Assembly: GCA_964388955.1 (NCBI GenBank)
Contig: CAYMCO010000024.1
Span: 17,554 to 81,553, forward strand
DNA: 64,000 bases
Direction of reading: 5' to 3'
Origin: CAYMCO01 sp964388955
Lineage (GTDB): Bacteria > Chloroflexota > Anaerolineae > Anaerolineales > E44-bin32
Position numbers and translations under genes: made by a program. Positions 17,313 through 25,431 of this stretch are shown here, in pieces. The first letter of the stretch is position 1; each line of letters starts with the position of its first letter. The notes beneath the pieces were generated by a model. The model searched no databases. It saw only the letters and a list, made by a program, of their open reading frames with translations, and had not been told where the DNA came from.

Positions 17313-18101
17313 GTGGACGAATACAAGGCCCCGGGCGAGGGGCGTTACTTCATCAAGAGCGTGGAGGCCGCGCTGAGGGTGGCCGAAAGCTTTCTGCGTG
17401 TGGAGGAGCCGAGGCTCGAGTTGAGCGAGATCAGCCGGATGACGGGCTACAACGTCAACCGCGTCTTCCGGGTGCTGAGCACGCTCGCCGATCTGGGGTA
17501 TATCTGGAAGCACGAAGACGGGACGGGCTATAGCTTGGGGGCGGGCTTTCTCGCGCTGGGCGAGCGGGTGCGCGGCTGGGCCGACCTGCAGGATCTGGGT
17601 CAGCCGTATCTCACCGAGATGGTGGAGGCGACTCAGGATGCGGCGCATGTTTACTCCTTGCTTGGGAAAGAGCTGGTATGCGTCGAGCGCCGGGTGGGGA
17701 GCTATATGGTCCAGGCGGCCGGCCCCGTTGGGGAGCGCATTCCCCTGCACATCGGCCCCGCCAAGATCGCGCTCGCGGCCATGCCCGCAAACGAGATCGT
17801 TTCCTATCTCTCCAGCGTGCGCTTGGAACCCTTCACGGAGAACACCGTCACCGATCGGCATGCGCTGGAGGCGCAGTTGGCGCAAATGAAATCCCAGGGC
17901 TATTGGGTGGATCATGAGGAGTTCGAAATCGGCTGTCACGCAGTGGCGTCCGCCGTGTGTGACCACCGCGGCCAGCCGATCGGCGCTTTTGTCCTCGCCA
18001 TCCCCAGTGCGCGGTATTCGACGGAGCGAGAGGAGCGAGCGGTCCGGTTGACTTTGAGTGCGGCGGAGATGCTGTCCCGCCAGTTCGGATTCCGGGGCTG
18101 A
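17313..18101 (+). CDS. IclR-family transcriptional regulator 1
   Basis: About 262 aa: an N-terminal winged helix (ELSEISRMTGYNVNRVFRVL) and the C-terminal IclR effector domain with the CHAVASAVCDHRGQPIGAF signature. I chose the GTG at 17313 (VDEYKAPGEGRYFIKS), preceded by GGGGGAGCGGG. The open frame runs further upstream but loses family character. The N-terminus GRYFIKSVEAALRVAESF is shared almost exactly with IclR2 (SRYFIESVIAALRVAESF) and more loosely with IclR3, so the three are paralogues, each placed at the head of a metabolic gene group. It probably controls the amidinotransferase gene 155 bp downstream. Confidence 0.85.
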   Translation: MDEYKAPGEGRYFIKSVEAALRVAESFLRVEEPRLELSEISRMTGYNVNRVFRVLSTLADLGYIWKHEDGTGYSLGAGFLALGERVRGWADLQDLGQPYLTEMVEATQDAAHVYSLLGKELVCVERRVGSYMVQAAGPVGERIPLHIGPAKIALAAMPANEIVSYLSSVRLEPFTENTVTDRHALEAQLAQMKSQGYWVDHEEFEIGCHAVASAVCDHRGQPIGAFVLAIPSARYSTEREERAVRLTLSAAEMLSRQFGFRG

Positions 18102-18256
18102 GTATGGGATGCCCGGGGGGTCCAAAGGAGAGTCGGAGAAAGGACGCCTTGAACATATGACGACGTTCCATGAACCGGAGGTCCGGGGCAGCAGATCCGG
18201 GGCCTTCCGGGGAGGCCAGTCATCGAGGAGCTTTTCACTGAGAGAGGACAAACCAA

Positions 18257-19420
18257 ATGGCGAAAATGGTGAATTCGTGGAACGAGTGGGATCCCTTGAA
18301 GCGGGTGATCGTCGGGACGGCAACGGGCACGCAGTTGCCGGCGCCCGAGCCCGCCTGGCAGTATCATGCCCCCAAGGCGGGCCTGCCGTTGGGTACGTGG
18401 GGGATGTTTCCCCAAGATATGGTGGATGTGGCCAATGAGAAGATCGATGCTTTCTGCAAGCTGATGGAAGGCAGAGGCATCACCGTCGATCGCATCAAAC
18501 CGCATCCGGTGATGTTGGAGCCGCGCGCCGTCTCGACTCCCGATTGGACCCAGTTGAATATGCGCGGAACATCCAATCCCAGGGACCTGTTCCTGGTGGC
18601 TGGCAACGAGATCATGGAGGCGCCGGGCACCAAGCGGTCTCGCTACTACGAATACCTCAATCTGCGCCCCATATTCGAACGCTACTTTAAGGAGGAACCC
18701 GAATTCCTTTGGACCTCAGCCCCGCGGCCTCGCTTGACGGACGATTCATATGTCCCAAACTACTATTACCTCTTCGACCATGTGTGGAGCGACGAGGAGA
18801 GACAGCGGCGGTTGCACAACTGGGAATTTCAGCTGACCGAGAAGGAGCCGCTTTGGGACGCGGCCGACGCGATGCGTTTTGGGAAAGACATCTTCTGGCA
18901 GCGCTCGTCGGTGACCAATCGGGGCGGCATGGACTGGGTGAAGCGCTATTTTGAGCCCAAGGGCCTGCGCATTCATCCGGTGACCTTCGATGAGCACGAG
19001 CACCCATGGCACATCGATGTCAATCTGGTGCCAATCCGCCCGGGCCTGGCGATGTACAATCCCGACTGGCCGCCGGTGGACGAAGGGATATGGGAGCTTT
19101 TCAGGATCAATGACTGGGAGCTGGTCCCGGCGGCAAGACCCAGCCACTACTATGACCACCCGATCACCCAATTGGGAGGGGAGTATGAAGGCCCCTCATG
19201 GATCTCGATGAACACTTTCGCCCTTGAGCCGAACACGGTTTGTGTGGAGGCGCACGAGCCGGAGTATATCGAGCAGCTTACGAAGCTGGGCGTGGATGTG
19301 ATCCCGGTGGACTATGCGGATGTGGCGCCCTTCGGCGGGGAACTGCACTGCACCACCCTCGACGTCAATCGCGATGGGGGGCTGCAGGACTATTTCCCGA
19401 AGCAGGTGCCCGGATTCTAG
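18257..19420 (+). CDS. Glycine amidinotransferase-like enzyme 1
   Basis: A 387-aa member of the arginine:glycine amidinotransferase (AGAT)/StrB1 family, which moves an amidino group from arginine to an amine acceptor through a covalent Cys intermediate. It matches human AGAT from the opening NSWNEWDPLKRVIVG, through PRD (D110), DAADAMRFGKDIF (D201) and PWHID (H252), to GGELHCTTLDV (C365). D201/H252/C365 correspond to the human triad D254/H303/C407. The ISMN segment also matches the human substrate-pocket LSMN. Of the four copies here it is the only one retaining EAPGTKRSRYYEY, closest to human. It lies between IclR1 and an isochorismatase-like hydrolase. The natural acceptor is unknown. Confidence 0.9.
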   Translation: MAKMVNSWNEWDPLKRVIVGTATGTQLPAPEPAWQYHAPKAGLPLGTWGMFPQDMVDVANEKIDAFCKLMEGRGITVDRIKPHPVMLEPRAVSTPDWTQLNMRGTSNPRDLFLVAGNEIMEAPGTKRSRYYEYLNLRPIFERYFKEEPEFLWTSAPRPRLTDDSYVPNYYYLFDHVWSDEERQRRLHNWEFQLTEKEPLWDAADAMRFGKDIFWQRSSVTNRGGMDWVKRYFEPKGLRIHPVTFDEHEHPWHIDVNLVPIRPGLAMYNPDWPPVDEGIWELFRINDWELVPAARPSHYYDHPITQLGGEYEGPSWISMNTFALEPNTVCVEAHEPEYIEQLTKLGVDVIPVDYADVAPFGGELHCTTLDVNRDGGLQDYFPKQVPGF

Positions 19421-19670
19421 GCACGCTGGCTGGGCAAGCCGGGGGGGGTCGGTTCGATCACGCCAGTGGCCGGGTGGGCCGGAGGAGCGCAGCCCCCGCT
19501 CCCGCCGGCGGCCGAGCCGGCGGATCAGCCAGCATGGCCGGCGCGCGCTTGCTCTCCGGATGAGGATACGCATGGCCCGGGGGTGATCTGCGGGTCAACC
19601 GGCCGCCCGCAGGGAGATGGCCTGGGGGCGTGGCCGGGAGGCTTGGAATGTTCCGATGTGGGAGTGAGGG

Positions 19671-20321
19671 ATGCCGATGGCTGAAATGATTCTTCCCCAG
19701 GCCTCGCAGCTTGGGATCGTATTGATCGATACCCAGCCCGTCTTCTGGGAGTACGCATATGGCTCGGATGCCGTCGGAATGGAGCCGGTCATGGTTCGGC
19801 TGGAGCACCTGCTGATGCTCAGCGGGTGGCTGGATCTGCCGCTGCTGGCGACCTTCGAACATCCGGTTTCTGAAAAGGGCGAGCTTCCTCCCCGGTTGGA
19901 GAAGTGGTTCCCTGCAGGCGGCGTGCGGCACACGAAACGTACCTACGACCTCACCCGGGAGGGGGAGATTCGGTCCGCCCTCGAAGGCATGGGCGTGGCA
20001 CAGCTGGCGGTGGCTGGTGCGGAGACCGATGTGTGTGTGCTGCAGTCTGTGTTGGGGCTCCTGGAATTGGGCTACCAGGTGTTCCTGCTGGAAGACTGCC
20101 TTTTTACCACCGAGGCCCATCCCGGTCCCGCCCTGCGGCGGATGTACAGCCAGGGGGCCGTCCCCAGCACCTTCAAGTCCCTGGCCTACGAACTCTGCGT
20201 GAGCGTGGATCACACCCCGTGGTTGGATACCTGGGTGGATGCGGGTCGCGAGGGATCGCGACCGCTTCCAGATGCGTTTGGGGTGATCGAAGAATTCCCC
20301 GAGTGGCATCCGAAAGTCTGA
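19671..20321 (+). CDS. Isochorismatase-like cysteine hydrolase
   Basis: A 216-aa protein with the complete catalytic triad of the isochorismatase/nicotinamidase/N-carbamoylsarcosine amidohydrolase superfamily: D20 (VLIDTQPVF), K89 (RHTKRTYD) and C122 (AGAETDVCVLQSVLGL), with the cis-peptide region AGAETD. These enzymes hydrolyse amides or ureido groups. Placement after an amidinotransferase makes a carbamoyl- or guanidino-derived substrate attractive, since N-carbamoylsarcosine amidase works in creatinine degradation, but this is inference. The ribosome binding site is GGGAGTGAGGG; ATG codons at 19671 and 19677 are both possible starts. Confidence 0.85.
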   Translation: MPMAEMILPQASQLGIVLIDTQPVFWEYAYGSDAVGMEPVMVRLEHLLMLSGWLDLPLLATFEHPVSEKGELPPRLEKWFPAGGVRHTKRTYDLTREGEIRSALEGMGVAQLAVAGAETDVCVLQSVLGLLELGYQVFLLEDCLFTTEAHPGPALRRMYSQGAVPSTFKSLAYELCVSVDHTPWLDTWVDAGREGSRPLPDAFGVIEEFPEWHPKV

Positions 20322-20575
20322 CCGCCTCCATTCACGAGTCGGGGGCAAGCGGGCATCGCCCAATCCCCGACCCCTCTCTGCTGGCAGGCTCGGCAAACCG
20401 GAGCCACTCGAGGCATCATTCGCGCGGCTCTGTCTCCGTTCGGCCCAACCCCGGGCCAGCTCGAGATGCCTGAAAGAAACTTGCATATCCGCCTTTCTTG
20501 TTGTAGGCTGGCGTTTGGTACCATCATTTCGGGTTGGAGCAGGTCAAACGAGTCTTGCGCGCCGAATACGGGGGG

Positions 20576-21421
20576 ATGGAGCGTGAGCGGAAGGATGTCT
20601 GGGGACAGGACATTGCCAAAGGGGGGCGATTGCCGGACTCACGCTATTTCATCGAGAGTGTGATCGCCGCACTGAGGGTGGCGGAGAGCTTCCAGGAGTC
20701 CGACGCGGGTGACCTGGGAGTGACGCAGATCAGCCAACGTACGGGCCTGGCAAAGGACCGTGTCTTTCGCGTTCTCACTACGCTGGACCACCTTGGGTAT
20801 GTTCAGCAGGATCCGGCCTCGAGGCGCTATCGCCTCGGCCCCGGCTTCTTGATCCTGGGGGAAGCCTATCGCAGACGGCTGGATCTGCGAACATCGGCCA
20901 TCCCGATTCTGAATGCATTGGCGCAGGGGAGCGGCGATACGGCCTACCTGTTTATCCTTGCCGGGGAGAAGGCTTTGTGCGTTGATGTCAGCGTCGGTGA
21001 CCATATTGTGCAGGCCACTTCCACCGCAGGTGAACTCATCCCATTGCACATTGGCGCTGCCCCCAAGGTGTTGCTGGCTTTCATGCCGGAAGAGCAGCGC
21101 TCCGCTTTCTTGGCGCGAGCTGATTTGGGGCGTTACACAGAAGTGACGATTGTGGATGAGGGAGAGCTGACGGCTGAACTCCAACGCATTCGCGGGCAGG
21201 GATACTGCCTTGCGGCAGACGATTATGAGGTAGGGGCATTCGCCGTCGGCGCGCCGGTCTGGGATCATCGGGGGCAGGCCGTGGCCGCCATCAGCACGGC
21301 TACCCCATTGGCACGCGACAGCGAGGCACGCCGGCGGGAGCTGGTGGAGCTGGTAGTGGCGGCGGCTCAACAGCTCTCGAGAGAACTGGGAGCCGCGGGA
21401 ACCGAACAGCCTAAGAGCTGA
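20576..21421 (+). CDS. IclR-family transcriptional regulator 2
   Basis: About 281 aa with a winged helix (GVTQISQRTGLAKDRVFRVL) and an effector domain ending in AFAVGAPVWDHRGQAVAAIS. It is paralogous to IclR1 and IclR3. I used the ATG at 20576 (MERERKD), directly preceded by a run of Gs; an in-frame TTG at 20534 is an alternative. An 8-bp palindrome TGGTACCA lies at 20516-20523, about 50 bp before the start. It heads a small group with a 65-aa protein and a UroD-family enzyme. Confidence 0.85.
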   Translation: MERERKDVWGQDIAKGGRLPDSRYFIESVIAALRVAESFQESDAGDLGVTQISQRTGLAKDRVFRVLTTLDHLGYVQQDPASRRYRLGPGFLILGEAYRRRLDLRTSAIPILNALAQGSGDTAYLFILAGEKALCVDVSVGDHIVQATSTAGELIPLHIGAAPKVLLAFMPEEQRSAFLARADLGRYTEVTIVDEGELTAELQRIRGQGYCLAADDYEVGAFAVGAPVWDHRGQAVAAISTATPLARDSEARRRELVELVVAAAQQLSRELGAAGTEQPKS

Positions 21422-21520
21422 ACACACGCGGTGAAGGGCAAGAGGCTTAGGGCTGTATTCGTGTAGAACTGGATGTGCCCCAGCTTTGGCACAACATCCG
21501 TGCATGACGGAGGAGGGTCA

Positions 21521-21718
21521 ATGGGCAGGGATCAAGAGAAAGCGCTGCTGGCGGCGGTAAGGGAACGGTTGAATCCCCCCACGCGGGAGGAGCTGGATGC
21601 GATCACCGCCAAATGGCTGTTCGGAGAGAACGCGGAGAAAATGATGGAGCATGCTCCCTGGAGCTTCGTGCTCCTGAAACTGATGTGGAAAGAAGGGGAA
21701 GAACCATGGGAAAGCTAG
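21521..21718 (+). CDS. 65-aa protein of unknown function
   Basis: A short charged protein (MGRDQEKALLAAVRERLNPP start, APWSFVLLKLMWKEGEEPWE end) with an excellent GGAGGAGGG ribosome binding site 5 nt before the ATG, which is the main reason to believe it. It sits 100 bp upstream of the UroD-family gene on the same strand, under IclR2. Its N-terminal half looks helical and the C-terminal tryptophans could form an interaction motif. I do not recognise a family. It could be a small partner of the UroD-like enzyme. Confidence 0.55.
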   Translation: MGRDQEKALLAAVRERLNPPTREELDAITAKWLFGENAEKMMEHAPWSFVLLKLMWKEGEEPWES

Positions 21719-21818
21719 CAGAGGGCTTCCTTGTGCCGGACAAAGATGTCTTGCTCGTGGCGGTGAGCGCTGGCCGACGATCACCATGTGATCCGGCGCA
21801 TCCAGGCGGAGCCATGCC

Positions 21819-22988
21819 GTGAATGAGCGAATGACGAGCTATGAAAGGGTCGAGAAAGCCTGGAACCTGGAAGAATCCGACCGGGTTCCGGTGGCGCCGC
21901 TGGTGATCTACGTCCTGCCATACCAGGCTGGCCTCTCCTTTAAGCATTTCTTCGACGATCCGGAACGCATGGTCGATGCGGTCATCGACCAGATCGATTT
22001 GGTGGGGGACAACATCCATCCGTTGCTCACCGTCCACGACCATCACGCCATCCTGCCCAACACCGGCTGGGAGACCACCACTTTGCACTGGCGCTTCTGG
22101 GAGCATTTTCCGCCCGAAGGCAACATCCCCAGCTCCTATTTCGACCGGGTGATGTTTGATGACTATGAGGACATCAGGCGGCGCGGATTCGCCCAGGTTC
22201 TTTTCAACAAACAGTTGCATCACAGCGTGTTTGAGAAGGGCATCGACAAATGGCTGTACGACGGATTCGAATATCCCATTGATTTCTGGAAGGCCTGGCG
22301 CCGGTTCGTGGAACAGACGGGAAAGGCGCTCATGTTCGGCACCCGAGCCACCATCCCCTTTGACTACCTGATCTACTGGCGCACTTTCGAGGGCATTACA
22401 CAGGACGTCGTCGAGCGCCCTGACGAGGTCAAGGATTTGTGCGAGATCATCGGCGAATACGAGATCGTGCGCGCCATGGCCAAGTGCATGCAGGCTGGCG
22501 CCGGGGAAGTGCCGGGCGCGGAGAACATCTTTCTGCAGATGGGTCTGTGCGGCATGCCGTACATCTCGCCGCGGGTGTTCGACGAATTCGTCTACCCGTA
22601 CATGAAGAAACAGGCGGATATGGCTGTCAAGAGGGGCTTCAAGGTCCACTTCCACCTGGACGGAGATATGACCTTGGTGCTGGACCGACTCAGCCACATC
22701 GCCGATGGATTGCCCAAAGGGAGGATCCTGTTGGATTTCGAGAAGACGGACATGAAGAAGGCCAAACAGATCCTGGGTGACAAGGTGTGCATTTACGGCA
22801 ACGTGCCCGCAGCCAAGATGGTCTATGGCACGCCGGAGGAAGTCGACGAATACTGTCGGGATCTCATCCAGGATTGCGCGCCAGGGGGCGGCTTCATCTT
22901 GGGGACCGAATGTGAGGTGCCTTGGGACGCCAAGCCGGAGAACGTGCGCGCCATGATCGCGGCTGCGGAGAAGTACGGGCGCTACTAG
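21819..22988 (+). CDS. Uroporphyrinogen decarboxylase-fold (methyltransferase-type) protein
   Basis: A 389-aa protein of the UroD superfamily, starting with the typical TSYERVEKAWNLEESDRVPV and ending PWDAKPENVRAMIAAAEKYG. Members outside haem synthesis (MtaA, MtbA, CmuA) transfer methyl groups between corrinoid proteins and thiols or tetrahydrofolate using a zinc site of the form HxC...C. Here the corresponding stretches read HFHLDGDM and GTECEVPWD, so a histidine and a late cysteine are present but the HxC cysteine is not obvious. A methyltransferase role is plausible, not proven. The GTG at 21819 was used; ATG at 21831 is an alternative. It is regulated presumably by IclR2. Confidence 0.75.
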   Translation: MNERMTSYERVEKAWNLEESDRVPVAPLVIYVLPYQAGLSFKHFFDDPERMVDAVIDQIDLVGDNIHPLLTVHDHHAILPNTGWETTTLHWRFWEHFPPEGNIPSSYFDRVMFDDYEDIRRRGFAQVLFNKQLHHSVFEKGIDKWLYDGFEYPIDFWKAWRRFVEQTGKALMFGTRATIPFDYLIYWRTFEGITQDVVERPDEVKDLCEIIGEYEIVRAMAKCMQAGAGEVPGAENIFLQMGLCGMPYISPRVFDEFVYPYMKKQADMAVKRGFKVHFHLDGDMTLVLDRLSHIADGLPKGRILLDFEKTDMKKAKQILGDKVCIYGNVPAAKMVYGTPEEVDEYCRDLIQDCAPGGGFILGTECEVPWDAKPENVRAMIAAAEKYGRY

Positions 22989-23164
22989 CGCTGTGATCCG
23001 CCCGAAAGCGCCTGGCGGCGGGTGCATCCGGTCATCTGTTGCATGGGCATTGGCCTCGTATCTCAGAGGCTGTGCCCTGGGGCGGAGAGACGAAGTTGAG
23101 TTAGCATCCGTGCGGCCTGGCAGCGGTCTACTTGAACGGATGAATCGGCATTCGGTTTGCGGCC

Positions 23165-23285
23165 CCGCGGGATGGGCGGGATTTGGCCCCCCGCCCCCGA
23201 ACGGACCTCTTCCCCTCCCCCAGCGTCCGGAGGACCGGGGAAAACGGCCCCAGGGGCGCTGGGGAAGGGGGCCATCGAGGCCGAT
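23165..23285. repeat. GC-rich hairpin repeat element (second copy)
   Basis: C-runs at 23191-23220 and the arm CCCCTCCCCCAGCG (23212-23225) pair with CGCTGGGGAAGGGG (23257-23270) with one mismatch. It is similar in composition and layout to the elements at 5011-5112 and 42485-42690. Confidence 0.4.
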
Positions 23286-23411
23286 CCCTGCACATCCGAG
23301 ATCTCAGGTTCGGCAATTTGCACGGCTGGTTTTACCCTACTTCATAGAATATTATCTTTGACACTTGCAAATATCGGCCATCGCGTGTAGTCTTTTTCCA
23401 ATCGGGGGAAC

Positions 23412-23434
23412 GTCGTTTTGGTATTCAAAACGAC
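23412..23434. promoter_or_regulatory. Candidate IclR3 operator (9-5-9 inverted repeat)
   Basis: Perfect arms GTCGTTTTG and CAAAACGAC are separated by GTATT. The site is 112 bp upstream of the IclR3 start. The 5-nt spacer matches the geometry of the inverted repeats upstream of the fourth IclR gene. No T-tract follows, so a terminator is less likely. Many IclR proteins bind palindromes in their own promoter region. Confidence 0.5.
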
Positions 23435-23546
23435 TGCGGGCGAGTCTTTCTGATCCATTGCGAAGATGACAATCTGGGTGCGGGGCCGGCATCGGGGTTT
23501 GCTTGCGCCCATCCTCATTCATGCCCCGGGGGCAGGGGAGTCAACA

Positions 23547-24395
23547 TTGTCCGAGAGTCGATACACCATTCAGAGCCTCGACGCGGCGTTGGACGTGATT
23601 GAAAGTTTCCTGGTCGGAAACGGCGGGCCGCGCGGGGTGACCGAAATCAGCCGAGAGACGGGGTTGAACAAGAGCCGTGTGTTCCGGATCTTGGACACTC
23701 TGGCGGGGCGCGGTTATATCACTCAGGATCCGCTGTCGCTGAAGTATAGCCTCGGGCCTGGTTGCCTGCGCATCGCGGAGGGCTACCGCCAGGGGCTCGA
23801 CTTGAGTCGGTTGAGCCGGCCGATCCTGCTCGAGCTGGCGGAGGAGAGCGGGGATGCGGCCCACTTGTTGGTCCTGTTCGCGGACCAGGCCGTCACTCTG
23901 GATATCCAACGAGGCAGGAACTTCCTGCAGGCGTCCGAGTCTGTAGGCCAGGCCTTTCCCCTCTATATCGGCTGTGCGCCCAAGATCTTGCTCGCCAATC
24001 TGCCCGAGGTGCAGCGCTCGCAAATTATTGACAATATGGATATCCAAATCCATACGAAGCACACCACTCCCAGCCGGGAGGCTTTGCGGCAAGAACTCGA
24101 GATCATCCGCCGGCAGGATTACTGGGTGGCGGATGATGACTATGAAGCGGGGATCTTCGCCGTGGGCGCGGCCGTCCGGGACCAGAGCGGCCGGGTGGTC
24201 GCCGGGATCAGCCTGACCACTCCCAACATACGTCACACACCGCAGCGGGAGCAGGAGAACACGCGCTTGGTGATCGAGGCCGCAGCCCGCCTGTCTGCGG
24301 CAATGGGTTTCCGGGGAGAATGGACGCCGGGGGCTTTCACCTCGGCGGCGGAGAATCCCACGTCGGGCGGCGACGATGGAGGTCTGGATCGGTGA
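23547..24395 (+). CDS. IclR-family transcriptional regulator 3
   Basis: About 282 aa: a winged helix (GVTEISRETGLNKSRVFRIL) and an effector domain with FAVGAAVRDQSGRVVAGISL. I chose the TTG at 23547 (LSESRYTIQS) because GGGGAG lies 6-7 nt upstream and the protein then aligns with the SRYFI start of its paralogues. The frame remains open to 23466. Its stop overlaps the GTG of the permease gene (GTGA), so the regulator is translationally coupled to the transporter and is probably its local regulator. Confidence 0.85.
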   Translation: MSESRYTIQSLDAALDVIESFLVGNGGPRGVTEISRETGLNKSRVFRILDTLAGRGYITQDPLSLKYSLGPGCLRIAEGYRQGLDLSRLSRPILLELAEESGDAAHLLVLFADQAVTLDIQRGRNFLQASESVGQAFPLYIGCAPKILLANLPEVQRSQIIDNMDIQIHTKHTTPSREALRQELEIIRRQDYWVADDDYEAGIFAVGAAVRDQSGRVVAGISLTTPNIRHTPQREQENTRLVIEAAARLSAAMGFRGEWTPGAFTSAAENPTSGGDDGGLDR

Positions 24396-25429
24396 GTCGA
24401 GGGGAATACCTGCTGCGCCGGCTGGGTCTCGGGGTGCTGGTAATCCTCGGTGTGTTGATGGTCACCTTCATTGTCTCCCAAGTGGTGCCTGGCGATCCTG
24501 CGCGGCTGTACCTCGGGCCGCGCGCAAGCCCGGAGCGTCTGGAGGAGGTGCGCCAGGAACTGGGGTTGAATGACCCCTTGCCGGTCCAATTTGCGCGCTA
24601 CGTGGTCAGGACCTTCCACGGTGAACTAGGGCTTTCCTTCCGCACCAAGAGGCCCATTCTGGAGGACATCAAGATCCGTCTGCCCGCTACCATGGAATTG
24701 GTGATTGCCTCCATGCTCTTGGCGTTGGTCGTCGGCGTGCCTGTAGGCGTTTTGGGCGCGGCGAGGCGGGGCAAGATCTTCGACCAACTCAGCCGGGTGG
24801 TCACGATCGGTGGGGTCTCGATTCCCTCCTTTTGGCTGGCGCTCTTGCTGCAGTTGGTCTTTTTCCTGTATCTGGGATGGCTTCCGCTGGGCGGGCGCGT
24901 GAGCCAGGATACGTTGCTCAACAACCCGATCCATGTGATCACGGGATTCTACTTGGTGGATACCGTGCTGGCCGGCAATTGGGCCGCACTCAAGGATGTC
25001 GTCCTCCATATGATCCTGCCGGTGGTGGTTCTGTCGACTTACCCCATCAGCCTCGCGGTGCGCATGACCCGAGCATCGATGATCGATGTGCTGTCCGAGA
25101 CATATGTGACCGCGGCTCGGGCCGCCGGCCTCTCAGAGCGAGAGATCCTCTTCAGGCTGGCGTTGAAGAACGGCATTGTGCCCACCCTGACCATCATGGG
25201 CCTGCTCTTCGCCTATTCGATCACCGGGGCGGTGCTGGTCGAGATCGTCTTCACTTGGCCGGGCATGGGGAGCTATATGGCGGATGCGATCCTGAACAGC
25301 GATATCTACGTCCTCTTTGGGGTCACCTTGGTGATCACCCTGATCTACATCGTTGTCAACCTGACCGTCGACTTCATTCAGGCGACGCTGGATCCACGCG
25401 TGCGCCTGGGTGAGAAGGGCGAAGTCTGA
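24392..25429 (+). CDS. Dpp/Opp-type ABC transporter permease 1
   Basis: A 345-aa inner-membrane permease of the DppB/OppB family with about six helices. Visible family marks are the N-terminal YLLRRLGLGVLVILGV, the periplasmic PGDPARLYLGP, and the EAA loop AARAAGLSEREILFRLALKN that contacts the ATPase. The GTG at 24392 overlaps the IclR3 stop and has GGAGG upstream; the longer frame from 24320 would overlap IclR3 by 76 bp. It is the first of five transporter genes (permease, permease, ATPase, ATPase, binding protein). Confidence 0.9.
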   Translation: MSRGEYLLRRLGLGVLVILGVLMVTFIVSQVVPGDPARLYLGPRASPERLEEVRQELGLNDPLPVQFARYVVRTFHGELGLSFRTKRPILEDIKIRLPATMELVIASMLLALVVGVPVGVLGAARRGKIFDQLSRVVTIGGVSIPSFWLALLLQLVFFLYLGWLPLGGRVSQDTLLNNPIHVITGFYLVDTVLAGNWAALKDVVLHMILPVVVLSTYPISLAVRMTRASMIDVLSETYVTAARAAGLSEREILFRLALKNGIVPTLTIMGLLFAYSITGAVLVEIVFTWPGMGSYMADAILNSDIYVLFGVTLVITLIYIVVNLTVDFIQATLDPRVRLGEKGEV

Positions 25430-25431
25430 GG

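Larger units (their letters stand above)
22989..23546. other. Intergenic region with hairpin repeat, promoter-like site and operator
   Basis: Holds the GC-rich hairpin repeat (23165-23285), an AT-rich patch with a perfect TTGACA at 23358-23363 but no clear partner hexamer at 17 nt, and the inverted repeat at 23412-23434. No gene is seen. Confidence 0.5.

Noticed and set aside
21706..21822. 38-codon frame starting MGKLAEGFLVPDKD between the 65-aa protein and the UroD gene
   Set aside because: It has an acceptable ribosome binding site and overlaps the preceding stop, but the second half is low-quality sequence and no family is recognised; it is probably chance.
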